This document shows, piece by piece, positions 46,901-60,768 of a stretch of 64,000 nucleotides of DNA; position 1 is the first letter of the stretch, and every line of letters starts with the position of its first letter. The notes beneath the pieces are model-generated. The model made no database searches. It saw nothing but the letters and a program-made list of their open reading frames with translations, and was not told the origin of the DNA. The stretch is taken from NCBI RefSeq assembly GCF_029227915.1, contig NC_079886.1, positions 4,402,001 to 4,466,000 of the forward strand, given 5' to 3'. Made by a program: the position numbers and the translations under genes. The stretch comes from Hydractinia symbiolongicarpus. Its lineage: Eukaryota; Cnidaria; Hydrozoa; Anthoathecata; Hydractiniidae.

Positions 46901-49900
46901 GCGTCACATATTCGTACCAACATGTATTTAGAGATATTTTTCTGATATTACTAGGTTGCATCGCTTTTAACAGTGAAACGATTGACTGTGGGACTTACTT
47001 GAACTGATTTTGGACTTTAACTTTATAAATGTGATAATTGACACAATTGAACTCCACGAAATAACATTATTCTGAATTTGACATGATTGCTAGAACTCAG
47101 CGATTACACTGGGCGCTGTGGTAGCGCTTCATTTAAAAAATTAGATAAATAAGTATTTTTTTACTGTGGGAACAATCCTAGCCGTTATGGCACGCTGAAG
47201 AAATAGAGACAGTTTCAAAAACTACATTTCATTGACTTTCTAGCGGTATCAGTCCGTTTCAGTTACAACAGTTGCGTCACATATTCGTACCAACATGTAT
47301 TTAGCGATATTTTTCGGATATTACTAGGTTGCATCGCTTTTAACAGTGAAACGACTGACTGTGGGATTTAATTGAACTGATTTTGGACTTTAACTTTATA
47401 AATGTGATAATTGAGACAATTGGACTCCACGAAATAACATTATTCTGAATTTGACATGATTGCTAGAACTCAGCGATTACAGTGGGCGCTGTGGTAGCGC
47501 GTCATTTAAAAATTTAGATAAATAAGTCATTTTTTACTGTAGGACCAATCCTAGCTGTTAGCGCACGCTGAAAAAATAGTGACAGTTTCAAGAACTACAT
47601 ATCATTGACTTTCCAACTGTATTAGTCCGTTTGAGTTTCAACGGTTGGGTCACGTAATCGTACAAACATGTATTTTGCAATATTTTTCTGATATTACTAG
47701 GTTGCATCGCTTATAACAGTGAAGCGATTGACTGTGGGATTTAATTGAACTGATTTTGGACTGTCACCTTATAAATGTGATAAATGATAAAATTGGACCC
47801 CAAGAAATAACATTCTTCTTAAATTGACATGGTTGCCGGAACTCAGCATTTACACTGGGAACTGTGGTAGCGTTTCATTTAAAAACTTAGATAAATAAGT
47901 CATTTTTTACTGTAGGACCAACCCTAGCCGTTAGCGGGCGCTGAAGAAATAGAGACAGTTTTAAAAACTACATTTCATTGATTTTCAAACGGTATCAGTC
48001 TGTTTCAGTTACCACGGTTGCGTCACCTATTGGTACCAACATGTATTTAGCGATAGTGTTCTGATACTACTAAGTTGCATCGCTTTTAACAGTGAAACGA
48101 CTGATTGTGGGACTTAATTGAACTGATTTTGGAATATGAGCATATAAATGTGATAAATTACACAAGTAGACTCCAAGAAATAACATTCTTTTTAATTTGT
48201 CATGATTGCCCGAACTCAGCCATTACACTGGGCGCTGTGGTAGCGTTTCAGTTAAAAAAAGTGAGATAAATAAGTCATTTTTTACTGTGGGAGCAATCGT
48301 AGCCGTTAGCGGGCGGTGAAGAAATGGAGACAGTTTCAAAAACTACATGTCATTGAATTTCTAACGGCATCAGTCCGTTTCAGTTAAAACGTTTGCGTCA
48401 CATATTCGTACCAACATGTGTTTAGAGATATTTTTCTGATATTACTAGGTTGCATCGCTTTTAACAGTGAAACGATTGACTGTGGGACTTGCTTGAACTG
48501 ATTCTGGACTTTAACTTTATAAATATGATAACTGAGACAATTGGACTCCATGAAGTAACAATCTTCTTAATTTGACATGATTGCTGGAACTCAGCCATTA
48601 CACTGGGCGCTGTGGTAGCGCTTCATTTAAAAATGTAGATATATAAGTCATTTTCTACTGTGGGACCAATCCTAGCCGTTATCGCACGCTGAAGAAATTG
48701 AGACAGCTTCAAAAACTACATTTCATTGACTTTCTAACGGTATCAGTCCGTTTCTGTTACAACGGTTGCGTCACATATTCGTACCAACATGTACTTAGCG
48801 ATATTTTTCTGATATTACTAGCTTGCATCGCTTTTAACAGTGAAACGATTGACTGCGGGACTTAATTGAACTGATTTTGGACTTTACCTTTATAAATGTG
48901 ATAATTGACACAATTGGACTCCACGAAATAACATTATTCTGAATTTGACATGATTGCTAGAACTCAGCGATTACACTGGGCGCTGTGGTAGCGCTTCATT
49001 TAAAAATTTAGATAAATAAGTATTTTTTTACTGTGGGAACAATCCTAGCCGTTATCGCACGCTGAAGAAATAGAGACAGTTTCAAAAACTACATTTCATT
49101 GACTTTCTAGCGGTATCAGTCCGTTTCAGTTACAACAGTTGCGTCACATATTCGTACCAACATGTATTTAGCGATATTTTTCGGATATTACTAGGTTGCA
49201 TCGCTTTTAACAGTGAAACAATAGACTGTGGGATTTAATTGAACTGATTTTGGACTTTAACTTTATAAATGTGATAATTGAGACAATTGGACTCCACGAA
49301 ATAACATTATTCTGAATTTGACATGATTGCTAGAACTCAGCGATTACAGTGGGCGCTGTGGTAGCGCGTCATTTAAAAATTTAGATAAATAAGTCATTTT
49401 TTACTGTAGGACCAATCCTAGCTGTTAGCGCACGCTGAAAAAATAGTGACAGTTTCAAGAACTACATATCATTGACTTTCCAACTGTATTAGTCCGTTTG
49501 AGTTTCAACGGTTGGGTCACGTAATCGTACAAACATGTATTTTGCAATATTTTTCTGATATTACTAGGTTGCATCGCTTAAAACAGTGAAGCGATTGACT
49601 GTGGGATTTAATTGAACTGATTTTGGACTGTCACCTTATAAATGTGATAAATGATACAATTGGACCCCAAGAAATAACATTCTTCTTAAATTGACATGGT
49701 TGCCGGAACACAGCATTTACACTGGGAACTGTGGTAGCGTTTCATTTAAAAACTTAGATAAATAAGTCATTTTTTACTGTAGGACCAACCCTAGCCGTTA
49801 GCGGGCGGTGAAGAAATAGAGACAGTTTTAAAAACTACATTTCATTGATTTTTAAACGGTATCAGTCCGTTTCAGTTACCACGGTTGCGTCACCTATTGG

Positions 49901-50760
49901 TACCAACATGTATTTAGCGATAGTGTTCTGATACTACTAAGTTGCATCGCTTTTAACAGTGAAACGACTGATTGTGGGACTTAATTGAACTGATTTTGGA
50001 ATATGAGCATATAAATGTGATAAATTACACAAGTAGACTCCAAGAAATAACATTCTTTTTAATTTGTCATGATTGCCCGAACTCAGCCATTACACTGGGC
50101 GCTGTGGTAGCGTTTCAGTTAAAAAAAGTGAGATAAATAAGTCATTTTTTACTGTGGGAGCAATCGTAGCCGTTAGCGGGCGGTGAAGAAATGGAGACAG
50201 TTTCAAAAACTACATGTCATTGAATTTCTAACGGCATCAGTCCGTTTCAGTTAAAACGTTTGCGTCACATATTCGTACCAACATTTGTTTAGAGATATTT
50301 TTCTGATATTACTAGGTTGCATCGCTTTTAACAGTGAAACGATTGACTGTGGGACTTGCTTGAACTGATTCTGGACTTTAACTTTATAAATATGATAATT
50401 GAGACAATTGGACTCCATGAAGTAGCAATCTTCTTAATTTGACATGATTGCTGGAACTCAGCCATTACACTGGGCGCTGTGGTAGCGCTTCATTTAAAAA
50501 TGTAGATATATAAGTCATTTTCTACTGTGGGACCAATCCTAGCCGTTATCGCACGCTGAAGAAATTGAGACAGCTTCAAAAACTACATTTCATTGACTTT
50601 CTAACGGTATCAGTCCGTTTCTGTTACAACGGTTGCGTCACATATTCGTACCAACATGTACTTAGCGATATTTTTCTGATATTACTAGCTTGCATCGCTT
50701 TTAACAGTGAAACGATTGACTGCGGGACTTAATTGAACTGATTTTGGACTTTAACTTTAT
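34950..50760 (+). repeat. Region of nested and reshuffled higher-order repeats
   Basis: A block of about 2.3 kb (six monomers) occurs at about 34950-37240, 38685-40975 and 46150-48440, marked by CATTATTCTGTATTTGACAT at 35117, 38851 and 46319 (offsets 3734 and 7468). A two-monomer block of 748 bp is tandem at about 36497-37992. A four-monomer block with GGGACTTGCTTGAACTGATT occurs at about 41030-42530, 44390-45890 and 49250-50750. A nine-monomer stretch 42.5-45.9 kb is repeated at 47.4-50.75 kb with offset 4853. Boundaries are approximate, judged by shared rare variants. Confidence 0.8.
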
Positions 50761-53700
50761 AAATGTGATAATTGACACAATTGGACTCCACGAAATAACA
50801 TTATTCTGAATTTGACATGATTGCTAGAACTCAGCGATTACACTGGGCGCTGTGGTAGCGCTTCATTTAAAAATTTAGATAAATAAGTATTTTTTTACTG
50901 TGGGAACAATCCTAGCCGTTATCGCACGCTGAAGAAATAGAGACAGTTTCAAAAACTACATTTCATTGACTTTCTAGCGGTATCAGTCCGTTTCAGTTAC
51001 AACAGTTGCGTCACATATTCGTACCAACATGTATTTAGCGATATTTTTCGGATATTACTAGGTTGCATCGCTTTTAACAGTGAAACAATAGACTGTGGGA
51101 TTTAATTGAACTGATTTTGGACTTTAACTTTATAAATGTGATAATTGAGACAATTGGACTCCACGAAATAACATTATTCTGAATTTGACATGATTGCTAG
51201 AACTCAGCGATTACAGTGGGCGCTGTGGTAGCGCGTCATTTAAAAATTTAGATAAATAAGTCATTTTTTACTGTAGGACCAATTCTAGCTGTTAGCGCAC
51301 GCTAAAAAAATTGTGACAGTTTCAAGAACTACATATCATTGACTTTCCAACTGTATTAGTCCGTTTGAGTTTCAACGGTTGGGTCACGTAATCGTACAAA
51401 CATGTATTTTGCAATATTTTTCTGATATTACTAGGTTGCATCGCTTAAAACAGTGAAGCGATTGACTGTGGGATTTAATTGAACTGATTTTGGACTGTCA
51501 CCTTATAAATGTGATAAATGATACAATTGGACCCCAAGAAATAACATTCTTCTTAAATTGACATGGTTGCCGGAACACAGCATTTACACTGGGAACTGTG
51601 GTAGCGTTTCATTTAAAAACTTAGATAAATAAGTCATTTTTTACTGTAGGACCAACCCTAGCCGTTAGCGGGCGGTGAAGAAATAGAGACAGTTTTAAAA
51701 ACTACATTTCATTGATTTTTAAACGGTATCAGTCCGTTTCAGTTACCACGGTTGCGTCACCTATTGGTACCAACATGTATTTAGCGATAGTGTTCTGATA
51801 CTGCTAAGTTGCATCGCTTTTAACAGTGAAACGACTGATTGTGGGACTTAATTGAACTGATTTTGGAATATGAGCATATAAATGTGATAAATTACACAAG
51901 TAGACTCCAAGAAATAACATTCTTTTTAATTTGTCATGATTGCCCGAACTCAGCCATTACACTGGGCGCTGTGGTAGCGTTTCAGTTAAAAAAAGTGAGA
52001 TAAATAAGTCATTTTTTACTGTGGGAGCAATCGTAGCCGTTAGCGGGCGGTGAAGAAATGGAGACAGTTTCAAAAACTACTTGTCATTGAATTTCTAACG
52101 GTATCAGTCCGTTTCAGTTACAACGGTTGCGTCACATATTCGTACCAACTTGTATTTAGCGATAATTTTCTGATATTACTAGGTTGCATCGCTTTTAACA
52201 GTGAAACAATTCACTGTGGGACTTAATTCAACTGATTTTGGACTTTAACTTTATAAATGTGATAATTGACACAATTGGACTCCACGAAATAACGTTATTC
52301 TGAATTTGACATGATTGCTAGAACTCAGCGATTACACTGGGCGCTGTGGTAGCGCTTCATTTAAAAATTTAGATAAATAAGTAATTTTTTACTGTGGGAC
52401 CAATCCTAGCCGTTATCGCACGCTGAAGAAATAGTGACAGTTTCAAGAACTACATTTCATTGACTTTCTAACTGTATTAGTCCGTTTGAGTTTCAACGGT
52501 TGGGTCACGTAATCGTACAAACATGTATTTTGCAATATTTTTCTGATATTACTAGGTTGCATCGCTTTAAACAGTGAAGCGATTGACTGTGGGATTTAAT
52601 TGAACTGATTTTGGACTGTCACCTTATAAATGTGATAAATGATACAATTGGACCCCAAGAAATAACATTCTTCTTAAATTGACATGGTTGCCGGAACTCA
52701 GCATTTACACTGGGAACTGTGGTAGCGTTTCATTTAAAACTTAGATAAATAAGTCATTTTTTACTGTGGGACCAATCCTAGCCGTTAGCGCGCGCTGAAG
52801 GAATTAGGACATTTTCAAAAACTACATTTCATTTACTTTCTAGCGGTATCAACCCGTTAGAGTTAGAACGGCCGCGTCACATATTCGTACCAACATGTAT
52901 TTAGTGATATTTTTCAGATATTACTAAGTTGTATCGCTTTTAACAATGAAACGATTGACTGTGTGACTTAAGTGAACTGATTTTGGACTGTGACCTTATA
53001 AATGTGATAAATGAGACAATTGGACTCCATGAAATAACATTCTTCTTAAATTGGCATGAATGCCGGAACTCAGCATTTACACTGGGAACTGTGGTAGCGT
53101 TTCATTTAAAAACTTAGATAAATAAGTCATTTTTTACTGTAGGACCAACCCTAGCCGTTAGCGGGCGGTGAAAAAATAGAGACAGTTTTAAAAACTACAT
53201 TTCATTGATTTTCAAACGGTATCAGTCTGTTTCAGTTACAACGGTTGCGTCACCTATTGGTACCAACATGTATTTAGCGATAGTGTTCTGATACTACTAA
53301 GTTGCATCGCTTTTAACAGTGAAACGATTGATTGTGGGACTTAATTGAACTGATTTTGGAATATGAGCATATAAATATGATAAATTGCACAAGTAGACTC
53401 CAAGAAATAACATTCTTTTTAATTTGTCATGATTGCCCGAACTCAGCCATTACACTGGGCGCTGTCGTAGCGTTTCAGTTAAAAAAAGTGAGATAAATAA
53501 GTCATTTTTTACTGTGGGAGCAATCGTAGCCGTTAGCGGGCGGTGAAGAAATGGAGACCGTTTCAAAAACTACATGTCATTGAATTTCTAACGGCATCAG
53601 TCCGTTTCAGTTACAACGGTTGCGTCACATATTCGTACCAACTTGTATTTAGCGATAATTTTCTGATATTACTAGGTTGCATCGCTTATAACAGTGAAGC

Positions 53701-56700
53701 AATTGACTGTGGGATTTAATTGAACTGATTTTGGACTGTGACCTTATAAATGTGATAAATGATACAATTGGACCCCAAGAAATAACATTATCTGAATTTG
53801 ACATGATTGCTAGAACTCAGCGATTTCACTGGGATCTGTGGCAGCGCTTCATTTGAAAATGTAGATAAATAAGTCATTTTTTACTGTGGGACCAACCCTA
53901 GCCGTTATCGCACGCTGAAGAAATAGAGAAAGTTTCAAAAACTACATTTTATTGACTTTCTAACGGTGTCAGCCTGTTTGCGTTACAACAGCTTGGTCAC
54001 ATTTTCGTACCAACATGTATTTATCGATATTTTTCTGATATTGCTAGGTTGCATCGCCTTTAACAGTGAAACGAGTGACTGTGGGACTTAAATGAACTGA
54101 TTTTGAACTGTGAGCTTACAAATATGATGAATGAGACAATTGGACTCCATGAAATAACATTCTTCTTAAATTGGCATGAATGCCGGAACTCAGCATTTAC
54201 ACTGGGAACTGTGGTAGCGTTTCATTTAAAAACTTAGATAAATAAGTCATTTTTTACTGTAGGACCAACCCTAGCCGTTAGCGGGCGGTGAAAAAATAGA
54301 GACAGTTTTAAAAATTACATTTCATTGATTTTCAAACGGTATCAGTCTGTTTCAGTTACAACGGTTGCGTCACCTATTGGTACCAACATGTATTTAGCGA
54401 TAGTGTTCTGATACTACTAAGTTGCATCGCTTTTAACAGTGAAACGACTGATTGTGGGACTTAATTGAACTGATTTTGGAATATGAGCATATAAATATGA
54501 TAAATTGCACAAGTAGACTCCAAGAAATAACATTCTTTTTAATTTGTCATGATTGCCCGAACTCAGCCATTACACTGGGCGCTGTGGTAGCGTTTCAGTT
54601 ATAAAAAGTGAGATAAATAAGTCATTTTTTACTGTGGGAGCAATCGTAGCCGTTAGCGGGCGGTGAAGAAATGGAGACAGTTTCGAAAACTACATGTCAT
54701 TGAATTTCTAACGGCATCAGTCCGTTTCAGTTACAACGGCTGCGTCACATATTCGTACCAACTTGTATTTAGCGATAATTTTCTGATATTACTAGGTTGC
54801 ATCGCTTTTAACAGTGAAACAATTCACTGTGGGACTTAATTCAACTGATTTTGGACTTTAACTTTATAAATGTGATAATTGACACAATTGGACTCCACGA
54901 AATAACGTTATTCTGAATTTGACATGATTGCTAGAACTCAGCGATTACACTGGGCGCTGTGGTAGCGCTTCATTTAAAAATGTAGATAAATAACTCATTT
55001 TTACTGTAGGAACAATCCTAGCCGTTATCGCACGCTGAAGAAATAGAGACAGTTTCAAAAACTACATTTCATTGACTAACGGTATCAGTCCGTTTCAGTT
55101 ACAACGTTTGCGTCACATATTCGTACCAACATGTATTTAGAGATATTTTTCTGATATTACTAGGTTGCATCGCTTTTAACAGTGAAACGATTGACTGTGG
55201 GACTTACTTGAACTGATGCTGGACTTTAACTTTATAAATGTGATAATTGACACTATTGGACTCCACGAAATGACATTATTCTGAATTTGACATGATTCCT
55301 AGAACTCAGCGATTACACTGGGCGCTGTGGTAGCGCGTCATTTAAAAATTTAGATAAATAAGTCATTCTTTACTGTAGGACCAGACCTAGCCGTTAGCGG
55401 GCGGTGAAGAAATAGAGACAGTTTTAAAAACTACATTTCATTGATTTTCAAACGGCATCAGTCCGTTTCAGTTACAACGGTTGCGTCACATATTCGTACC
55501 AACTTGTATTTAGCGATAATTTTCTGATATTACTAGGTTGCATCGCTTTTAACAGTGAAAAAATTCACTGTGGGACTTAATTCAACTGATTTTGGAGTTT
55601 GACCTTATAATTGTGATAAATGAGACAATTGAACTCCAAGAAATAAAATTCTTCTTAATTTGGCATGATTGCTGAAACTCAGCGATTACACTGGGCGCTG
55701 TGGTAGCGCTTCATTTGAAAATGTAGATAAATAAGTCATTTTCTACTGTGGGACCAATCCTAGCCGTTATCGCACGCTGAAGAAATTGAGACAGCTTCAA
55801 AAACGACATTTCATTGACTTTCTAACGGTATCAGTCCGTTTCTGTTACAACGGTTGCGTCACATATTCGTACCAACATGTACTTAGCGATATTTTTCTGA
55901 TATTACTAGCTTGCATCGCTTTTAACAGTGAAACGATTGACTGTGGGACTTAATTAAACTGATTTTGGACTTTAACTTTATAAATGTGATAATTGACACT
56001 ATTGGACTCCACGAAATGACATTATTCTGAATTTGACATGATTCCTAGAACTCAGCGATTACACTGGGCGCTGTGGTAGCGCGTCATTTAAAAATTTAGA
56101 TAAATAAGTCATTTTTTACTGTAGGACCAATCCTAGCCGTTAGCGGGCGGTGAAGAAATAGAGACAGTTTTAAAAACTACATTTCATTGATTTTCAAACG
56201 GCATTAGTCCGTTTCAGTTACAACGGTTGCGTCACATATTCGTACCAACTTGTATTTAGCGATATTTTTCGGATATTACTAGGTTGCATCGCTTTTAACA
56301 GTGAAACGATTGACTGTGGGACTTAATTCAACTGATTTTGGAGTTTGACCTTATAATTGTGATAAATGAGACACCTGGACTCCAAGAAATAAAATTCTTC
56401 TTAATTTGGCATGATTGCCGAAACTCAGCGATTACACTGGGCGCTGTGGTAGCGCTTCATTTGAAAATGTATATAAATAAGTCATTTTTTACTGTGGGAC
56501 CAATCCTAGCCGTTATCGGACGCTGAAGAAATAGAGACAGTTTCAAAAACTACATTTTATTGACTTTCTAACGTGTCAGCCTGTTTGAGTTACAACAGTT
56601 TGGTCACATTTTCGTACCAACATGTATTTATCGATATTTTTCTGATATTACTAGGTTGCATCGCCTTTAACAGTGAAACGAGTGACTGTGGGACTTAATT

Positions 56701-59700
56701 GAACTGATTTTGGACTGTGAGCTTACAAATGCGATGAATGAGACAATTGGACTCCATGAAATAACATTCTTCTTAAATTGGCATGATTGCCGGAACTCAG
56801 CGATTAAACTGGGCGCTCTGGTAGCGCTTCATTTAAAAATGTAGATAAATAACTCATTTTTTACTGTAGGAACAATCCTAGCCGTTATCGCACGCTGAAG
56901 AAATAGAGACAGTTTCAAAAACTACATTTCATTGGCTTTCTAACGGTATCAGTCCGTTTCAGTTACAACGTTTGCGTCACATATTCGTACCAACATGTAT
57001 TTAGAGATATTTTTCTGATAATACTAGGTTGCATCGCTTTTAACAGTGAAACGATTGACTGTGGGACTTACTTGAACTGATTCTGGACTTTAACTTTATA
57101 AATATGATAATTGAGAGAATTGGACTCCATGTAATAACCTTCTTCTTAAATTGGCATAATTGACGGAACTCAGCGATTACACTGGGCGCTGTGGTAGCGC
57201 TTCATTTAAAAATTTGGATAAATAAGTCATTTTTTACTGTGGGACCAATCCTAGCCGTTATCACACGCTGAAGAAATAGAGACAGTTTCACACCCTTCAT
57301 TTCATTGACTTTCTAACGATATCAGTCAGTTTGAGTTATAACGGTTGGGTCACATTTTCGTACCAACATGTATTTAGTGACATTTTTCTGATATTATTAG
57401 GTTACATCGCTTTTAACAGTGAAACGATTGACTGTGGGACTTAATTAAACTGATTTTGGACGGTGATCTTATAAATGTGATAAATGAGCCAATTGGACTC
57501 CATGAAGTAACAATTTTCTTAATTTGACATGATTGCTGGAACTCAGCCATTACACTGGACGCTGTGGTAGCGCTTCATTTAAGAATTTAGATAAATAAGT
57601 CTTTTCTTACTGCGGGACCAATCCTAGCTGTTAGCGCGCGCTGAAAAAATAGTGACAGTTTCAAGAACTACATTTCATTGATTTTTAACCGGTATCAGTC
57701 CGTTTCAGTTACAACGGTTGCGTCACCTATTGGTACCAACATGTATTTAGCGATAGTGTTCTGATACTACTAAGTTGCATCGCTTTTAACAGTGAAACGA
57801 TTGATTGTGGGACTTAATTGAACTGATTTTGGAATATGAGCATATAAATGTGATAAATTACACAAGTAGACTCCAAGAAATGACATTCCTTTTAATTTTT
57901 CATGATTGCCCGAACTCAGCCATTACACTGGGCGCTGTGGTAGCGCTTCATTTAAAAATTTAGATAAATAAGTAATTTTTTACTGTGGGACCAATCCTAG
58001 CCGTTATCGCACGCTTAAGAAATAGACACAGTTTCAAAAACTACATTTCATTGACTTTCTAGCGGTATCAGTCCGTTTCAGTTACGACGGTTGCGTCACA
58101 TATTCGTACCAACATGTATTTAGCGATATTTTTCGGATATTACTAGGTTGCATCGCTTTTAACAGTGAAACGATTGACTGTGAGATTTAATTGAACTGAT
58201 TTTGGACTTTAACTTTATAAATGTGATAATTGAGACTATTGGACTCAACGAAATAACATTATTCTGAATTTGACTTGATTGCTAGAACTCAGCGCTTACA
58301 CTGGGCGCTGTGGTAGCGCGTCATTTAAAATTTTAGATAAATAAGTCATTTTTTACTGTAGGACCAATCCTAGCCGTTAGCGGGCAGTGAAAAAATAGAG
58401 ACAGTTTTAAAAACTACATTTCATTGATTTTCTAACGGCATCAGTCCGTTTCAGTTACAACGGTTGCGTCACATATTCGTACCAACTTGTATTTAGCGTT
58501 AATTTTCTGATATTACTAGGTTGCATCGCTTTTAACAGTGAAACAATTCACTGTGGGACTTAATTCAACTGATTTTGGAGTTTGCCTTATAATTGTGATA
58601 AATGAGACAATTGGACTCCAAGAAATAAAATTCTTCTTAATTTGGCATGATTGCCGAAACTCAGCGATTACACTGGGCGCTCCGTTAGCGATTTAATTTC
58701 AAATTTAGATAAATGAGTTATTTTTTACTGTGGGACCAATCCTAGCCGTTAGCGCGCGCTGAAGAAATAGAAACAGTTTCAAAAACTACATTTCATTTCC
58801 TTTCTAACGGTGCCAGTCCGTTTGAGTTTCAACGGTTGGGTCACGTAATCGTACAAACATGTATTTTGCTATATTTTTCTGATATTACTAGCTTGCATCG
58901 CTTATAACAGTGAAGCGATTGACTGTGGGACTAAATTGAACTGATTTTGGACTATGACCTTATAAATGTGATAAATGACACAATTGGACACCAAGAAATA
59001 ACATCCTTCTTAACTTGACGCGATTGCCAGAACTCAGCCATTACACTGGGCGCTGCGGTAGCGCTTTTTTAAAAATGTTAGATAATTGAATCATTTTTTA
59101 CTGTCGGACCAATCGTAGCCGTTAGCGGGCAGTGAAGAAATGGAGAAAGTTTTAAAAACTACATATCATTTCCTTTCTAACGGTGTCAGTCCGTTTGAGT
59201 TGCAACGGTTGCGTCACATATTTGTACCAACATGTATTTAGCGATAGTGTTCTGATACTACTAAGTTGCATCGCTTTTAACAGTGAAAAGATCGACTGTG
59301 AGACTTAATTGAATTGATTTTGCAATATGAGCTTATAAATGTGATAATTGACACAATTGGACTCCACGAAATAACATTATTCTGAATTTGACATGATTGC
59401 CCGAACTCAGCCATTACACTGGGCGCTGTGGTAGCGTTTTAGTTAAAAATTCAGATAGATAAGTCACTTTTTACTGTGGGAGCAATCGTAGCCGTTAGCG
59501 GGCGGTGAAGAAATGGAGACAGTTTCAAAAACTACATATTATTGAATTTCTAACGGCATCAGTCCGCTTCAGTTACAACGGTTGCGTCACATATTCGTAC
59601 CAACTTGTATTTAGCGATATTTTTCTGATATTACTAGGTTGTATCGCTTTTAACAGTGAAACGATTGGCTGTGGGACTTAATTGAACTGATTTTGGACTT

Positions 59701-60026
59701 TAACTTTATAAGTGTGATAATTGAAACAATTGGACACCAAGAAATAACAATGTTCTGAATTTGACATGATTGCTAGAACTCAGCGATTACACTGGGCGCT
59801 GTGGTAGCGCTTCATTTAAAAATGCAGATAAATAAGTCATTTTTTACTGTGGGTCCAATCCTAGCCGTTATCGCTCGCCGAAGAAGTTGAGACATTTTCA
59901 AAAACTAAATATCATTGTCTTTCTAACGGTATCAGTCCGTTTCAGTTACAACGCTTAGGTCACATTTTCGTACCAACATGTATTTAGCGATATTTTTCTG
60001 ATATTACTAGGTTGCATCGCTTTTAA

Positions 60027-60768
60027 CCCTATTCATACCGTGTCACCGGGGTCTAACTGGTACCGTGCCGCGCTCTAACAGCACGGATGCCATAACTCTG
60101 GAACGACAAGTCCTTTTGATTTGAAATTTTGGATACACTTTATTTAACATAAAATGAATCCTTCGAGATAATAAAAAGCATATAAACTTACAAAATTATC
60201 CATAAAATGACCTGGGAGTAATCGCGGTCGGCCGAAAACAGTAAAATATCTATGTCGTCCCTAAATCAACGGGACGGATGGAAAAAAAATTGAAAAAATA
60301 ATATAACTTGGTTCTAGGCAAATAATATATACTAAATTAACCTAAAATCAAATTTGATTCAAGAAAACGTGATTTTAGACCTCCTCATGAAAAAGCGAGA
60401 AATATGAAAAAATTTATACGGTCAAGTATGAATATTGCACGGTTGAGGTACATCACTATTGCGCCTACAACTGAATAAAAAATATTTTTCTTGATCTGAA
60501 ATTTTGTATGAAGTATTCACAATACCTAATGAAACCACAAGAATCAGAAAAAGCTAAATTAGTCTGAAAAATTATCAAATAAATCAACATTTTCCAAAAT
60601 TTTATACGTAAAAAGTAGGAAAATCAGGGTAAACGAAGTAAATTTCCATACTATATATCAGTAAAATATATAAAAAGCAGAGGAAATTTAGTAAAACTAG
60701 TTCCTAAAGTAGTAAATAAAAATAAAACAAGACAACTGGATGAAAAAAGTCAATTGCGCATTCAAAAG
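60027..60768. other. Noncoding left part of the piggyBac element
   Basis: The 742 bases lie between the left end and the transposase stop. They are A/T-rich, with no credible frame. On the minus strand an AATAAA signal can be read at 60144-60139, a possible polyadenylation site for the transposase gene. Terminal and subterminal repeats lie in the first 60 bases. Confidence 0.5.

Larger units (their letters stand above)
9957..60026 (+). repeat. Satellite array, monomer about 373 bp, roughly 134 copies
   Basis: The landmark TACTAGGTTGCATCGC or a close variant recurs at 10621, 10994, 11367, 11740, 12113, 12486 and 12859, exactly 373 bases apart, and continues to 60026. All monomers are in the same orientation. 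Copies range from nearly identical to clearly diverged, with recurring subtypes (for example one with GATAGTGTTCTGATACTACT and one with TTTTGCAATATTTTTCTG). Most carry GCGCTGTGGTAGCGC, a 5-bp stem with a GTGGT loop. 373 bp is close to two nucleosome repeats, a common satellite size. Short frames of 62-89 codons recur only because the DNA recurs. Apart from the piggyBac element no foreign insert was seen. A centromeric or heterochromatic location is possible but unproven. Confidence 0.95.

Noticed and set aside
11422-56526. Many 62-89 codon frames on both strands in the satellite
   Set aside because: They recur only with the monomer subtypes, are broken in most monomers, and overlap one another on opposite strands.
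9957-60026. CRISPR-like array
   Set aside because: The whole 373-bp unit repeats with no unique spacers, and the setting is eukaryotic.
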